Below, piece by piece: positions 8,379 through 17,907 of a DNA stretch of 64,000 bases. Source of the DNA: Pelistega suis (GTDB lineage Bacteria; Pseudomonadota; Gammaproteobacteria; Burkholderiales; Burkholderiaceae_B); assembly GCF_013133795.1 (NCBI RefSeq), contig NZ_JABGBN010000005.1, forward strand, positions 1 to 64,000. Direction: 5' to 3'. The notes under the pieces were generated by a model, which saw only the letters and a program-made list of their open reading frames with translations, was not told the origin of the DNA and did no database searches. The translations under genes and the position numbers were made by a program. The number at the start of each line of letters is the position of its first letter. Positions within the stretch are counted from its first letter, which is position 1.

Positions 8379-9287
8379 ATGCCAGCCATTCAAGCGAAAG
8401 AATACCCCAAAAATCTTCCTTTATCCGTGAGCTTTTTAGGTCTTGGTGCCATGGGTCTACCAATGGCAGGACATCTTGCTGCTGCAGGATATTCCGTCAC
8501 CGTTTACAACCGCAACCCCGCTAAGGCAGAACAATGGGCAAACGAGTTTAAAGGTAAGGTGGCCACTACGCCTGCTGAAGCGGCCAAAGAAGCCGATATT
8601 ATTTTCTGCTGTGTAGGTAATGATGATGCATTGCGTGAAATGACTACCGGTTCTCAGGGTGCTTATCAAAGTATGAAAGCTGGTGCTATTTTTGTCGACC
8701 ATACCACCACTTCAGCAGAGGTGGCAAAAGAAGTTTATCAAATCGCTCGTGAAAAAGGCATTCACTTTATTGATGCCCCTGTTTCAGGAGGGCAGGCAGG
8801 TGCTATTAATGGTGTTCTCACGGTCATGTGTGGTGGTGATGAAGAAGCTTTCAACAAAGCAAAACCGGTCATGGATGTATTCTCTCGTTCTGTTATATAT
8901 TTAGGCAAAAGCGGTTCTGGTCAGTTAGCTAAAATGGTTAATCAAATTTGTATTGCAGGTCTTGTGCAAGGTTTATCAGAAGCACTTGCTTTTGGTGAAC
9001 GTACGGGTCTTGATATGGAAAAAGTCCTCGCTGTCATCAGCAAAGGTGCTGCACAAAGCTGGCAAATGGAAAATCGTGGCAAAACGATGCTAGAAAATAA
9101 ATTTGATTTTGGTTTTGCGGTGGATTGGATGCGTAAAGACTTAGGATTAGTCTTTGATGAAGCTGCACGCAATGGTGCAGAACTACCTGTTACTCGCCTC
9201 GTCGATAGTTTCTATGCAGAGGTTCAAGCCAATGGTGGTAACCGCTGGGATACGTCAAGCTTGATTACACGATTAAAGAAAGGCTAA
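8379..9287 (+). CDS. Beta-hydroxyacid dehydrogenase (2-hydroxy-3-oxopropionate reductase/3-hydroxyisobutyrate dehydrogenase family)
   Basis: A 302-residue cytoplasmic NAD(P)-dependent oxidoreductase. The Rossmann motif FLGLGAMGLPMAGHLAAAG is at about residues 19-37, with VYNRNPAKAE after the second strand (an Arg there suggests NADP preference). The substrate loop is DAPVSGGQAGA and the catalytic Lys lies in GQLAKMVNQ. These features fit the GarR/GlxR/MmsB superfamily, reducing tartronate semialdehyde or oxidising 3-hydroxyisobutyrate. No glyoxylate or valine pathway genes are adjacent, so the substrate is open. The start has an AAGGAAA ribosome site. Confidence 0.85.
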   Translation: MPAIQAKEYPKNLPLSVSFLGLGAMGLPMAGHLAAAGYSVTVYNRNPAKAEQWANEFKGKVATTPAEAAKEADIIFCCVGNDDALREMTTGSQGAYQSMKAGAIFVDHTTTSAEVAKEVYQIAREKGIHFIDAPVSGGQAGAINGVLTVMCGGDEEAFNKAKPVMDVFSRSVIYLGKSGSGQLAKMVNQICIAGLVQGLSEALAFGERTGLDMEKVLAVISKGAAQSWQMENRGKTMLENKFDFGFAVDWMRKDLGLVFDEAARNGAELPVTRLVDSFYAEVQANGGNRWDTSSLITRLKKG

Positions 9288-9324
9288 TCATTATGATATA
9301 AGCACTCGTCAATCGGTGCCTGTA

Positions 9325-9347
9325 CATATCCTTTCCGTAAGGATATG
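9325..9347 (+). terminator. Hairpin after the beta-hydroxyacid dehydrogenase gene
   Basis: A 9-bp stem CATATCCTT / AAGGATATG with a 5-base loop lies 38 bases past the stop codon. It is followed by GTTTAAAAAA and not by a real U-tract, so it is at best a weak terminator or a 3'-end stabilising hairpin. Confidence 0.4.
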
Positions 9348-9351
9348 GTTT

Positions 9352-9386
9352 AAAAAACGAACTACTAAGAATGTCTTAGTAGTTCG
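9352..9386 (-). terminator. Terminator of the rppH-mnmE operon
   Basis: A perfect 13-bp stem (9358-9370 with 9374-9386, core CGAACTACTAAGA) with a 3-base loop. On the minus strand it is followed by GTTTTTTAAA, so it serves the leftward mnmE transcript, ending 20 bases after its stop codon. Confidence 0.85.
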
Positions 9387-9406
9387 ACTTCGCTCAATAG
9401 CAATCA

Positions 9407-10804
9407 CTACTTCCCAATACAGAATCGACTAAAAATCACACCTAGCAAATCATCAGCACTAAATTCGCCGGTGATTTCATTAAGAGACTCTTGGGCAAGC
9501 CGCAAATGTTCTGCCAATAATTCAATATTGTCATAACCATTAACAGCGGCATTTTCCAATTCATCACGTGCAACATTTAATGCATTAATATGTCGTGTCC
9601 GTGCTAGGAACAAGCCCTCACTTTCACCTTGCCAGCCAATGATATTCAGTAACTCTTGTTTCAGTAGATCTAGACCCTCACCACGCATCGCTGATAAGCG
9701 AATCAATGTATTAGCATTGGTATAGGCATCAATGTTTTCAGCATGAAAAGTACTGTTTGTCGTCTCTCGTACAAAACGCCCTACGCTCTGCCCTGTCAGA
9801 TCAGCTTTATTATGCACTTCAATTTTTTTCAATCCGCTCGGCATACTCGCCAAAATAGCTTGCGTTTTCTCATTAATGCCTTCGCGAGGGTCGATTAAAA
9901 TCAAGGCAACATCTGCATTTTGTAGTGCTTTATGGCTACGCTCAATACCGATTTTTTCTACTACATCATCCGTCTCTCGAAGACCTGCAGTATCGACGAT
10001 GTGTACAGGCACGCCATCTAAAGTGATTTGCTCTCGTACCGTATCTCGCGTTGTCCCTGCAATATCCGTCACAATAGCAATATCATCACCTGCTAAAGCA
10101 TTTAATAGCGACGACTTACCAACATTAGGTGCACCGACAAGGACGACATTCATCCCCTCTCGTAGAATCGCTCCTTGGGTAGCTTGAGCTAATACCTTGT
10201 CGAGCTCCTCTCGTAAGCGTGCCAACTTACCTCGTGCATCTGCCGCCTCCAGAAAATCAATTTCTTCCTCAGGAAAATCTAAGGTTGCCTCTACCAACAT
10301 TCGCAGATTAATCAAGTTATCAACGAGTTGATGAATATGATTAGAAAAGTTACCCTTTAAACTACGCAATGCCATACGAGCAGCAGACTGACTGGAAGCA
10401 TCAATAAGATCTGCCACACTTTCCGCTTGAGCCAAATCGAGTTTATTATTTAAAAAAGCTCGCTTAGTAAACTCACCGGGTTCTGCTAAACGCGCGCCTA
10501 AAGCAAGGCAACGAGATAACAACATATTCATCACCACAAGGCCACCATGACCTTGTAGTTCAATAACGTCTTCACCCGTAAAACTGGCTGGAGCAGCAAA
10601 ATACAATAGCAATCCATTATCAATGGCACGCCCTTCTTCGTCCAAGAAGTCGGTGTATAAGGCCATGCGAGGTTTTGGTGTTTTCCCTCCACTCAGCGCT
10701 AAAGCCAAGGGTAAGAGATTTTTACCCGATAGACGAATCACGCCGACACCACCACGGCCTGGAGCCGTAGCGATAGCAGCAATAGTTGATGCGGAATATG
10801 TCAT
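9407..10804 (-). CDS. mnmE: tRNA uridine-5-carboxymethylaminomethyl modification GTPase MnmE
   Basis: A 465-residue cytoplasmic GTPase that, with MnmG, installs the cmnm5 group on wobble U34 of certain tRNAs. The N-terminal formyl-THF-binding domain includes [20 protein letters not shown]. The G domain has P-loop GAPNVGKSS near residue 226, G2/G3 with [10 protein letters not shown] and [10 protein letters not shown], and NKADL. The C-terminus is the catalytic CIGK tetrad. Length is typical. It lies 3 bases after rppH, forming a two-gene operon. Confidence 0.97.
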   Translation of the reverse strand: MTYSASTIAAIATAPGRGGVGVIRLSGKNLLPLALALSGGKTPKPRMALYTDFLDEEGRAIDNGLLLYFAAPASFTGEDVIELQGHGGLVVMNMLLSRCLALGARLAEPGEFTKRAFLNNKLDLAQAESVADLIDASSQSAARMALRSLKGNFSNHIHQLVDNLINLRMLVEATLDFPEEEIDFLEAADARGKLARLREELDKVLAQATQGAILREGMNVVLVGAPNVGKSSLLNALAGDDIAIVTDIAGTTRDTVREQITLDGVPVHIVDTAGLRETDDVVEKIGIERSHKALQNADVALILIDPREGINEKTQAILASMPSGLKKIEVHNKADLTGQSVGRFVRETTNSTFHAENIDAYTNANTLIRLSAMRGEGLDLLKQELLNIIGWQGESEGLFLARTRHINALNVARDELENAAVNGYDNIELLAEHLRLAQESLNEITGEFSADDLLGVIFSRFCIGK

Positions 10805-10807
10805 GAT

Positions 10808-11419
10808 TTAACCAATATCTTGCACTTCAACGATGAGTTGCGTTTCTATAATACGCACCTGTCCATCGCCATGATTAATTACCTTACGCTGTCGTTGTTT
10901 ATAACGCCTTTTTCGCAAAAATCTCGTTTCAGCTTTTTCGAGTTTAGGCGCAAACAATAAAGAGGACAATTCTTTTAGTGCTTCCGTATAAACACCTCGC
11001 TTAAATTCAATCACTTGATCAAGCTGAACCCAATAGTTACTCCAGCGCCATGCATCAAATTCAGGATGATGAGTAGCTCGTAAACTAATATCTTTATCTT
11101 TGCCAACTAAGCGCAATAAAAACCAAATCTGCTTTTGTCCTTTATAATGACCTCGCGACTCACGTCGCACAAAATTTTCTGGTACGTTATAACGTAACCA
11201 GTTTCGCGTTCGCCCTAATATTTGTACATGTTCGGGTTTAAGGCCGAGTTCTTCGTACAGCTCTCTATACATGGCTTGTGTGGGATTTTCACCATACTTT
11301 ATGCCACCTTGAGGGAATTGCCACGATTTTTCTCGAATTCTTTTACCCCAAAATACCTCATTCTTGTGATTTACAAGGATAATACCAACATTAGGACGGT
11401 AACCTTCGCGATCAAGCAT
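10808..11419 (-). CDS. rppH: RNA pyrophosphohydrolase RppH (Nudix)
   Basis: A 203-residue Nudix hydrolase that removes pyrophosphate from the 5' end of mRNAs and triggers RNase E decay. The Nudix box is complete: Gly38, Glu44, Arg52-Glu53, Glu56-Glu57 and Gly59 (GX5EX7REUXEEXGU). [15 protein letters not shown] at the N-terminus and KSWQFPQGG are diagnostic of RppH. It is longer than the E. coli enzyme because of a basic C-terminal tail ([14 protein letters not shown]) typical of betaproteobacterial forms. It diverges from proS. Confidence 0.94.
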   Translation of the reverse strand: MLDREGYRPNVGIILVNHKNEVFWGKRIREKSWQFPQGGIKYGENPTQAMYRELYEELGLKPEHVQILGRTRNWLRYNVPENFVRRESRGHYKGQKQIWFLLRLVGKDKDISLRATHHPEFDAWRWSNYWVQLDQVIEFKRGVYTEALKELSSLLFAPKLEKAETRFLRKRRYKQRQRKVINHGDGQVRIIETQLIVEVQDIG

Positions 11420-11482
11420 GCACCGCCCCTTAAATTCAAATACAATTAGGTTTGATTATACGTTTCTATTGAGAAAGTAACC

Positions 11483-13225
11483 ATGTTAGCATCACATTTT
11501 CACTTAAATACTTCAAAAGAAGCCCCTGCAGACGCCGAAGTCATTAGTCATCAACTGATGATGCGTTCGGGCATGATTCGTAAACATGCTGGCGGTATCT
11601 ATACTTATATGCCACTTGCACTTAAGGTTTTACGCAAAATCGAAAATATTATTCGTACCGAAATGAATAATTCTGGAGCTATCGAAGTTCTTATGCCTGT
11701 TGTCCAACCTGCAGAACTTTGGATGCAAACAGGTCGTTGGGACGCTTATGGTGCAGAATTACTCCGTATCAAAGATCGTCACGGTCGCGATTTTGTACTA
11801 CAACCCACGTCTGAAGAGGTCGTTACTGACATCGTCGCTAATGAGGTACAAAGCTGGCGACAACTTCCGCTTAACCTCTATCATATCCAAACAAAATTCC
11901 GTGATGAGCGTCGTCCTCGTTTTGGCTTAATGCGTGGTCGTGAATTCACGATGAAAGACGCCTACTCTTTTGACCGTGATGAAGCTGGTGCACTAAAAAG
12001 CTATGACAATATGTTTAATGCTTATAAACGCATTTTCACTGCTTTAGGTTTAAAATTCCGTGCAGTAAATGCAGATACTGGCTCTATCGGCGGATCTCGC
12101 AGTCATGAGTTCCAAGTGATTGCAGATACCGGTGAAGACCTTATCGTCTACAATCCAGATTCAGAATATGCGGCCAATATTGAATTAGCTGAAGCACCAT
12201 GCTTAATTGCAGAACGCGCAGCACCGACACAAGCTATTGAACGTGTACCCACACCGGGTTCTAACAAATGCGAACTTGTTGCTACGCAACTCGGCCTACC
12301 ACTTGAACGCACCGTCAAGTCTGTGGTGTATAGCGTTAGCGATGAGGAAGGCAAAAAATCAATCTACTTACTTTTAGTACGTGGGGATCACGAAGTTAAT
12401 GAAATCAAAGTGGGCAAACTCGCTGGTTTTGAGCATGGTTTTGAATTGGCTAGTGAAGCGGAAATCCTTGAGCACTTTGGCTCTCAACCGGGCTATTTAG
12501 GCCCTGTTCAACCCCTTAAGCCTATTACCATTATTGCGGATACCACAGTGGCCAATATGAGTGACTTTGTCTGTGGTGGCAATAAAGAAGATACTCACTG
12601 GATTGGCGTAAACTGGGGACGCGATTTAGCTGAGCCTATTGTTGCTGATATTCGTAATGTCGTAGCAGGTGACCCTGCAGTTGGCGAACCTGGCACTTTA
12701 GCGATTGAGCATGGCATCGAAGTTGGTCACGTCTTCTTCCTTGGTGATAAATACTCTGAAAAACTTAAAGCAACTTACCTTAATGAGCAAGGTAAACCTG
12801 AAATTATTCAAATGGGTTGCTATGGCATTGGCGTGAGTCGCATCATGGCAGCGGCTATTGAACAAAATAACGATGAAAAGGGAATTATTTGGCCAATGCC
12901 AATGACCCCTTTTGAAGTCGTCATTTGTCCAATTGGTTGGGGCAAAAGCGAAGAGGTTCGCCAACAAGCCACCGCTATTTATGAGCACTTAAAAGCCCAA
13001 GGCATTGATGTGATTCTGGATGACCGTGATGCTCGTCCTGGCGTGATGTTCTCTGAATGGGAGCTCATTGGTGTGCCTATCCGTGTAACCGTTGGTGAAC
13101 GCGGATTAAAAGATGGCATTATCGAAGTACAAGCCCGTCGTGATGCAGAATCTGTCAAACTGTCACCATCTGAAGTAAATACTTACGTTTTAGAGCTATA
13201 TAACAACCTTAAAAATACGCTATAA
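11483..13225 (+). CDS. proS: Prolyl-tRNA synthetase
   Basis: A 580-residue class II aminoacyl-tRNA synthetase charging tRNA-Pro. Motif 1 is in the [35 protein letters not shown] region and motif 2 is [27 protein letters not shown] bacterial INS editing domain spans about residues 225-400. Motif 3 is [16 protein letters not shown], and the C-terminal anticodon-binding domain starts around VVICPIGWG. Length matches the bacterial long form. The gene is followed by ybgC after 38 bases and may be cotranscribed with the Tol-Pal genes. Confidence 0.97.
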   Translation: MLASHFHLNTSKEAPADAEVISHQLMMRSGMIRKHAGGIYTYMPLALKVLRKIENIIRTEMNNSGAIEVLMPVVQPAELWMQTGRWDAYGAELLRIKDRHGRDFVLQPTSEEVVTDIVANEVQSWRQLPLNLYHIQTKFRDERRPRFGLMRGREFTMKDAYSFDRDEAGALKSYDNMFNAYKRIFTALGLKFRAVNADTGSIGGSRSHEFQVIADTGEDLIVYNPDSEYAANIELAEAPCLIAERAAPTQAIERVPTPGSNKCELVATQLGLPLERTVKSVVYSVSDEEGKKSIYLLLVRGDHEVNEIKVGKLAGFEHGFELASEAEILEHFGSQPGYLGPVQPLKPITIIADTTVANMSDFVCGGNKEDTHWIGVNWGRDLAEPIVADIRNVVAGDPAVGEPGTLAIEHGIEVGHVFFLGDKYSEKLKATYLNEQGKPEIIQMGCYGIGVSRIMAAAIEQNNDEKGIIWPMPMTPFEVVICPIGWGKSEEVRQQATAIYEHLKAQGIDVILDDRDARPGVMFSEWELIGVPIRVTVGERGLKDGIIEVQARRDAESVKLSPSEVNTYVLELYNNLKNTL

Positions 13226-13263
13226 TTTTTTGATTTAATAGCATTTTTATCGTTTTATAGCTA

Positions 13264-13689
13264 ATGAATTCAGAAAATTCCGTAGAATTCACCTTCCCTG
13301 TCCGTGTCTATTATGAGGATACGGATGCGGGAGGTGTGGTTTTTTATGCCAACTATTTAAAATTCTTTGAACGTGCTCGTACAGAATGGTTACGTCATTT
13401 AGGTGTTAATCAAACTGCGCTTGCCGAACAGTTCAATATTATCTTTGTTGTCGTAGGTACCCAAGTACAATACAAAAGTCCTGCTCGCTTAGATGATTTA
13501 TTAACGATTAGAACGCGTGTTAAAAAACTTGGGAATGCATCAATCGACTTTGAACAAATCTGTGAACGAGACGGTCAAACGTTGGTTCATAGTAATATTC
13601 AAATTTGTTGTGTAAACCTTACTTCTTTTAAAGCAACCCCTATTCCGGACGTTGTCCGCTCTCTTTTACTTTCTGTTCAGGATATTTAG
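13264..13689 (+). CDS. ybgC: Tol-Pal-associated acyl-CoA thioesterase YbgC
   Basis: A 141-residue hot-dog-fold thioesterase. The catalytic motif is YYEDTDAGGVVFYANYLKFFERARTEWL, with the conserved Asp in EDTDAGG. It is the usual first gene of the Tol-Pal cluster; in other bacteria the enzyme acts on short-chain acyl-CoA and is linked to phospholipid metabolism. No clear Shine-Dalgarno precedes ATG 13264, but the next in-frame start would remove conserved sequence. tolQ follows after 4 bases if its second start is used. Confidence 0.93.
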   Translation: MNSENSVEFTFPVRVYYEDTDAGGVVFYANYLKFFERARTEWLRHLGVNQTALAEQFNIIFVVVGTQVQYKSPARLDDLLTIRTRVKKLGNASIDFEQICERDGQTLVHSNIQICCVNLTSFKATPIPDVVRSLLLSVQDI

Positions 13690-13693
13690 TATT

Positions 13694-14386
13694 ATGAATC
13701 CCGTCACTCCAGCACCCGTAGCCGAAGAAATGTCTATCCTCGGATTAATTGCTGACGCCAGTATTCCCGTTCAACTGATTATGCTTATCTTAGTAGCGAT
13801 TTCTGTTGTTTCTTGGGCATTTATTATTAGTAAATACCTTACGATTACTCGCACTATGAAACAAACACGTGAATTTGAACAAAACTTCTGGCGAGGTGGT
13901 GATTTAAGCTCACTTCACCAAACCATCGCTCGCAATCCTGATGATGCGGGTCCTTTAGCTCGTATTTTTGATGCAGGGATGAGCGAATTTTTAAAATCAC
14001 GTAGCAAAGAAGCCTCTCCTGAAGCACAAATTGAAGGCGCTGAACGTGCGATGCGTGCTACTTACCAACGCGAAGTAGACTCACTAGATGCTAAACTAAG
14101 TTTCCTTGCCTCTGCAGGCTCTGTCAGCCCTTATATTGGTTTATTAGGGACGGTATGGGGGATTATGCACTCTTTCCTAGGATTGACAACCAATGCAACC
14201 GCTACCCTAGCGGCAGTTGCTCCTGGTATTGCAGAAGCACTCATTGCGACAGCGATTGGTCTTTTTGCAGCCATTCCTGCAGTACTTGCTTATAACTACT
14301 TCTCTAACTCTATCGATAAGGCATCTAGTCGTTTTGATAGCTTTATGGATGAATTCTTAAATATCTTACAACGTCAGGCTAAGTAG
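13694..14386 (+). CDS. tolQ: Tol-Pal inner-membrane protein TolQ
   Basis: A 230-residue proton-channel subunit that, with TolR, energises TolA during outer-membrane constriction. There are three TM segments: one around residues 22-45 and two around SLASAGSVSPYIGLLGTVWGIMHSFLGL (written FLASAGS here) and IAEALIATAIGLFAAIPAVLAYNYF. An upstream in-frame ATG at 13652 would overlap ybgC by 38 bases. I choose 13694 because it gives the standard length of 230 and follows a CAGGA site. Confidence 0.95.
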   Translation: MNPVTPAPVAEEMSILGLIADASIPVQLIMLILVAISVVSWAFIISKYLTITRTMKQTREFEQNFWRGGDLSSLHQTIARNPDDAGPLARIFDAGMSEFLKSRSKEASPEAQIEGAERAMRATYQREVDSLDAKLSFLASAGSVSPYIGLLGTVWGIMHSFLGLTTNATATLAAVAPGIAEALIATAIGLFAAIPAVLAYNYFSNSIDKASSRFDSFMDEFLNILQRQAK

Positions 14387-14388
14387 TT

Positions 14389-14835
14389 ATGGCTGGAATG
14401 AGAAAAGGACGTGGTCGCTCACGTCGCATGAAAAATGAAATGAACGTAGTACCTTACATTGATGTAATGTTGGTACTATTGGTCATCTTTATGGTAACGG
14501 CCCCAATGATTACACCGGGATTAGTTAACCTTCCTTCAGTAGGACAAGCAGCAGAAGTCCCTGCAACACCTGTTGAAGTACAGATTGAAGAAAATGGGGA
14601 TGTATCCGTACGTCTTCGTCAAGCAGGCGCAGATTTTGAGAAAATCCCCAAAGAGGAAGTTCTTGCTCGTATCCAATCCATGATTCAAGCTGCTGATACA
14701 CCTGTTGTCATTTCCGCAGACGGTAAAGTGCCTTATGAAGATGTCATGACCATTATGGATACATTACGTTCTAATGGATTAACTCGTTTAGGCTTAATGG
14801 TTAACCAAACAAAAGCCACTCCCGCTAAAAAATAG
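14389..14835 (+). CDS. tolR: Tol-Pal protein TolR
   Basis: A 148-residue ExbD/TolR protein with a basic N-terminus (MRKGRGRSRRMKNEMN) and a single TM helix carrying the protonatable Asp in YIDVMLVLLVIFMVTAPMI. A periplasmic peptidoglycan-binding domain follows. It starts 2 bases after tolQ, indicating translational coupling, and forms the TolQR motor. Confidence 0.96.
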   Translation: MAGMRKGRGRSRRMKNEMNVVPYIDVMLVLLVIFMVTAPMITPGLVNLPSVGQAAEVPATPVEVQIEENGDVSVRLRQAGADFEKIPKEEVLARIQSMIQAADTPVVISADGKVPYEDVMTIMDTLRSNGLTRLGLMVNQTKATPAKK

Positions 14836-14871
14836 CTGGAAATAGCCGATAGTGTTAAAAGTAGTGAACCC

Positions 14872-16014
14872 ATGAGTAAATTTGAAAACCCCAACGATTT
14901 CTACGAGCAAAAGGACGACAAAAAAGGTGTTGCCTCTTCTGTTGTCCTCCACCTTTTGCTGGTTGCTGGTATTATTGTGGGTGCATTAGACAAAAGTGAC
15001 TCTGCTGCAGGACCTCTACAGCTAGAGCTATGGACGGAAGGAACGGAGCAAATTGTTGCTCCTCCTGCAGAGACACAAACACCAGATCCCGCAGAAGAGG
15101 ATACGCGCACAGAAGAAGAGGCTCAGGCAGAACCTGAACCTGAACCTGAACCTGCTCCTGAACCAGAGGCTACCCCTGCACAAGAGGTAGTTCCTGCACC
15201 TCCGCCTCCTCCCAAGGCTGAGCCTAAAGTCACGCCTAAAGCTGAACCTAAAACCCCTCCAAAAGCAGAACCAAAAGCTGCTAGCAATGAGGAAAATCCT
15301 GAGATTGCTTTAGAGAAAAAACGTCAACAAGAGCGTGCTGCTGCTAAAGCTTTAGCAGAAAAACAGGCAAAAGAAAAAGCAGCTAAAGAAAAAGCCGAGA
15401 AAGAAGCCAAGGAAAAAGCGGAAGCCGCCGCAGAAGCCAAAGCTAAAGCTGAGGCAAAAGCTAAAGCTGAGGCAGAAGCTAAGGCAGAAGCCAAAGCTAA
15501 GGCTGAAGCTAAAGCTAAGGCAGAAGCTAAAGCTAAGGCGAAAGCGGAAGCCGAAGCCAAAGCTAAGGCTGAGGCAGAAGCTAAAGCAAAAGCTACCGCT
15601 AAAGCCAGAGCTGATGCACGTCTAGCCGCAGAGGCAAAAACCAAGGCCAACTCCGCTGGCGATGCTCGTCTTGCCGCATTACGAGGTGATATTAATAGCC
15701 GCGCAGGTATCAAAGGTGGTCAAAATGATCGCAACCAAGTCGGTGGCGGCGGTGGAAATGATGCTTATGCACGCAAAGTTAAAGCTTGTGTGGAACCTCG
15801 TTTACGCTTTAGTGGTAACCAACGTTTTGCTGTACGCTACAAAGTAGAATTTGATGGTGCTTATAAAGTAACGAATGCTCGCATTACTCGTACATCGGGC
15901 AATAAAGCATTTGATACTGCAGCACTGAATGCACTCAAATTATGTAATCCTTTCCCCAAACCCCCTACTGGTAATAACTATGTAGAAGGTAATTACGAGT
16001 TCCGTCCTCGTTAA
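14872..16014 (+). CDS. tolA: Tol-Pal envelope-spanning protein TolA
   Basis: A 380-residue protein anchored by one N-terminal TM segment (ASSVVLHLLLVAGIIVGAL). A Pro/Glu-rich stretch (about residues 68-140, many EPEPEP repeats) comes next. Then a long Ala/Lys/Glu helix of KAEA/KAKAE repeats spans about residues 150-250. The C-terminal domain III begins near NDAYARKVKACVEPRL and ends in FDTAALNALKLCNPFPKPP, where it would contact Pal and TolB. The repeat tract is near-identical at the codon level and so prone to length change. Confidence 0.95.
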   Translation: MSKFENPNDFYEQKDDKKGVASSVVLHLLLVAGIIVGALDKSDSAAGPLQLELWTEGTEQIVAPPAETQTPDPAEEDTRTEEEAQAEPEPEPEPAPEPEATPAQEVVPAPPPPPKAEPKVTPKAEPKTPPKAEPKAASNEENPEIALEKKRQQERAAAKALAEKQAKEKAAKEKAEKEAKEKAEAAAEAKAKAEAKAKAEAEAKAEAKAKAEAKAKAEAKAKAKAEAEAKAKAEAEAKAKATAKARADARLAAEAKTKANSAGDARLAALRGDINSRAGIKGGQNDRNQVGGGGGNDAYARKVKACVEPRLRFSGNQRFAVRYKVEFDGAYKVTNARITRTSGNKAFDTAALNALKLCNPFPKPPTGNNYVEGNYEFRPR

Positions 16015-16041
16015 AGAATTTATTTTTAGGAGAATAAAGCA

Positions 16042-17298
16042 ATGTCATTATTCCGCTCTCGTCCACTCCAACGTGGACTCGCCTTTTTAGGTACTCTTGT
16101 CATGGGAGCTACACTTTCGTTTACTCCCGTTCATGCTCAAGTCAACGTTAATCTTTCTGGCTCTGGTGCAGCTAGCAATAAGTTCCCTATCGTGGTGGCT
16201 GATTTTGCTGGTGTTAACGGTGTAGAAATTGCCAATATTATTGCCGCTGACTTAAACCGCTCAGGTCAATTTGAAGTCACACGTATTGGCGTCATGAGTA
16301 CTGATGCGAATGGCTCACCTAATTGGGCAGCTTTAGCCGAAGCAGGCGGTGGTCAAAATGTTGTCTACGGTAGTGTCAATGGCAATACTGTTAACTACAA
16401 TTTGGGCGATACTGCACAACAGACCAATCTACAATCATTAGCGATTTCTGATGCAAATATGCGTCGCAAAGCACATAAAATTGCTGATGCGGTTTATGAA
16501 CAATCTACTGGTGTTCGTGGTGTTTTTGCAACAAAAATCGCATATGTAACAGGAAGTACACTTTTTGTTGCAGATGCTGACGGTGAAAATGCACAAGCCG
16601 TTGCCTCTGGTGCTTCTATTATTTCACCTGCATGGTCACCTGACGGTACTCGTTTAGCCTATGTGAGTTTTGAAACAGGCAAACCTGTTGTATATGTACA
16701 AAATTTAAGCTCAGGTGGTCGTCAAACTGTTGCTAATTTTAAAGGCAACAATAGTGCCCCAGCATGGTCACCAAACGGCTCACAGCTCGCTGTGGCCTTG
16801 AGTATGGACGCTTTGTCTAATATCTATATCATCGGTAGTGGTGGCGGTGGTAGCCCACGTAAAGTGACGAATTCTCCAGAAATCGATACCGAACCTTACT
16901 TCTTCCCAAATGGTAGTGGATTGATTTTTACCTCTGACCGTGGAGGCAGTCCACAGATTTACCGTACAGGTATCAATGGGGGTGAGGCAAGTCGAATTAC
17001 CTTTAGCGGTTCACAAAATGTTTCAGGTAAGATTTCACCTGATGGCTCTAAATTAGTATATACTAGTATGAGAGGTGGTGGTTACTCTATCGCCATCAAT
17101 GGTTTAGGTTCGGGGTCAGATCAATTACTGACATCTGGCCCTAATGACCAGTCTCCAAGTTTCTCTCCTAACGGGATGCAGGTGCTGTATGCAGCGAGTG
17201 GGCGTTTAGGCATTGTAAATGCTGATGGCTCTTTCTCGACAACAATACCAAGTAATGGCTCTGTTACTGCAGCTGCTTGGGGACCGTTTACAGAGTAA
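16042..17298 (+). CDS. tolB: Tol-Pal periplasmic beta-propeller protein TolB
   Basis: A 418-residue periplasmic protein with a signal peptide cleaved near VHA-Q (about residue 32). The N-terminal D1 domain (IVVADFAGVNG...IIAADLNRSGQFEV) is followed by a six-bladed propeller with repeated SPAWSPDGTRLAYVS-type blades (residues about 190-415). TolB binds Pal and is displaced by TolA. A TAGGAGAATAAAGC ribosome site supports ATG 16042. It follows tolA by 27 bases. Confidence 0.96.
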   Translation: MSLFRSRPLQRGLAFLGTLVMGATLSFTPVHAQVNVNLSGSGAASNKFPIVVADFAGVNGVEIANIIAADLNRSGQFEVTRIGVMSTDANGSPNWAALAEAGGGQNVVYGSVNGNTVNYNLGDTAQQTNLQSLAISDANMRRKAHKIADAVYEQSTGVRGVFATKIAYVTGSTLFVADADGENAQAVASGASIISPAWSPDGTRLAYVSFETGKPVVYVQNLSSGGRQTVANFKGNNSAPAWSPNGSQLAVALSMDALSNIYIIGSGGGGSPRKVTNSPEIDTEPYFFPNGSGLIFTSDRGGSPQIYRTGINGGEASRITFSGSQNVSGKISPDGSKLVYTSMRGGGYSIAINGLGSGSDQLLTSGPNDQSPSFSPNGMQVLYAASGRLGIVNADGSFSTTIPSNGSVTAAAWGPFTE

Positions 17299-17349
17299 AC
17301 ATAGAGTAATTTTGTTTTGTTTGTTTGTTTTATTATTAAAGGAAATGCT

Positions 17350-17823
17350 ATGTCTCGCTTAGCAAAAATCTTATCTGCAGTTGCAGTAGCTGCTACTTTA
17401 GCTGCGTGTTCTTCTACATCAACAGACACAGGTGCTGGTACAGGTGCTAACGCAGGTGTTATGGATCCATTCAATCCAAACAGCCCATTAGCGCAAAACC
17501 GCTCAGTATACTTCGCATTTGACAGCTATGTTGTTGAATCTCAATTCCAACCTTTAGTTCAAATGCACGCTCAATACTTAGCAGCTAACCAAGGTCAACG
17601 TATCCGTATCGAAGGTAACACTGACGTACGTGGTAGCTCAGAGTACAACTTAGCGTTAGGTCAACGTCGTTCAGTAGCTGTTGCTCGCCAATTAACTCAA
17701 CAAGGCGTTAACGCTGCTCAAATCGAAGCAGTAAGCTTTGGTAAAGAGCGTCCAGTTGCAGCAGGTTCTTCTGAAGAAGCTCACGCTCAAAACCGTCGTG
17801 CAGACATTAACTACTTACGTTAA
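17350..17823 (+). CDS. pal: Peptidoglycan-associated lipoprotein Pal
   Basis: A 157-residue outer-membrane lipoprotein. The signal ends in lipobox LAAC (Cys20). The OmpA-like domain has FAFDSYVVESQFQPLV, the DAP-binding region GNTDVRGSSEYNLALGQRRS and an AQNRRADINYLR end. An upstream in-frame ATG at 17317 would add 11 residues with no ribosome site; ATG 17350 follows AAAGGAAATGCT. The sequence uses few alternative codons compared with tolB, as expected for a very highly expressed protein. Confidence 0.96.
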   Translation: MSRLAKILSAVAVAATLAACSSTSTDTGAGTGANAGVMDPFNPNSPLAQNRSVYFAFDSYVVESQFQPLVQMHAQYLAANQGQRIRIEGNTDVRGSSEYNLALGQRRSVAVARQLTQQGVNAAQIEAVSFGKERPVAAGSSEEAHAQNRRADINYLR

Positions 17824-17856
17824 TCCTTCGCGGTTTTAACTCGACATTCATTGTCC

Positions 17857-17897
17857 ACGCCGCAATGGTTATCTACTGTTGCGGCGTTTATTTTTAA
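17857..17897 (+). terminator. Terminator-like hairpin between pal and cpoB
   Basis: A 9-bp GC-rich stem ACGCCGCAA / TTGCGGCGT (17857-17865 and 17879-17887) is followed by TTATTTTTAA. It lies before cpoB on the same strand, so it could end most pal transcripts while letting some continue into cpoB. Confidence 0.75.
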
Positions 17898-17907
17898 GAG
17901 ATAACAG

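Noticed and set aside
15324-15713. 129-codon Ala/Ser-rich frame antisense to tolA
   Set aside because: It is the complement of the repetitive KAEA region; low complexity and no ribosome site.
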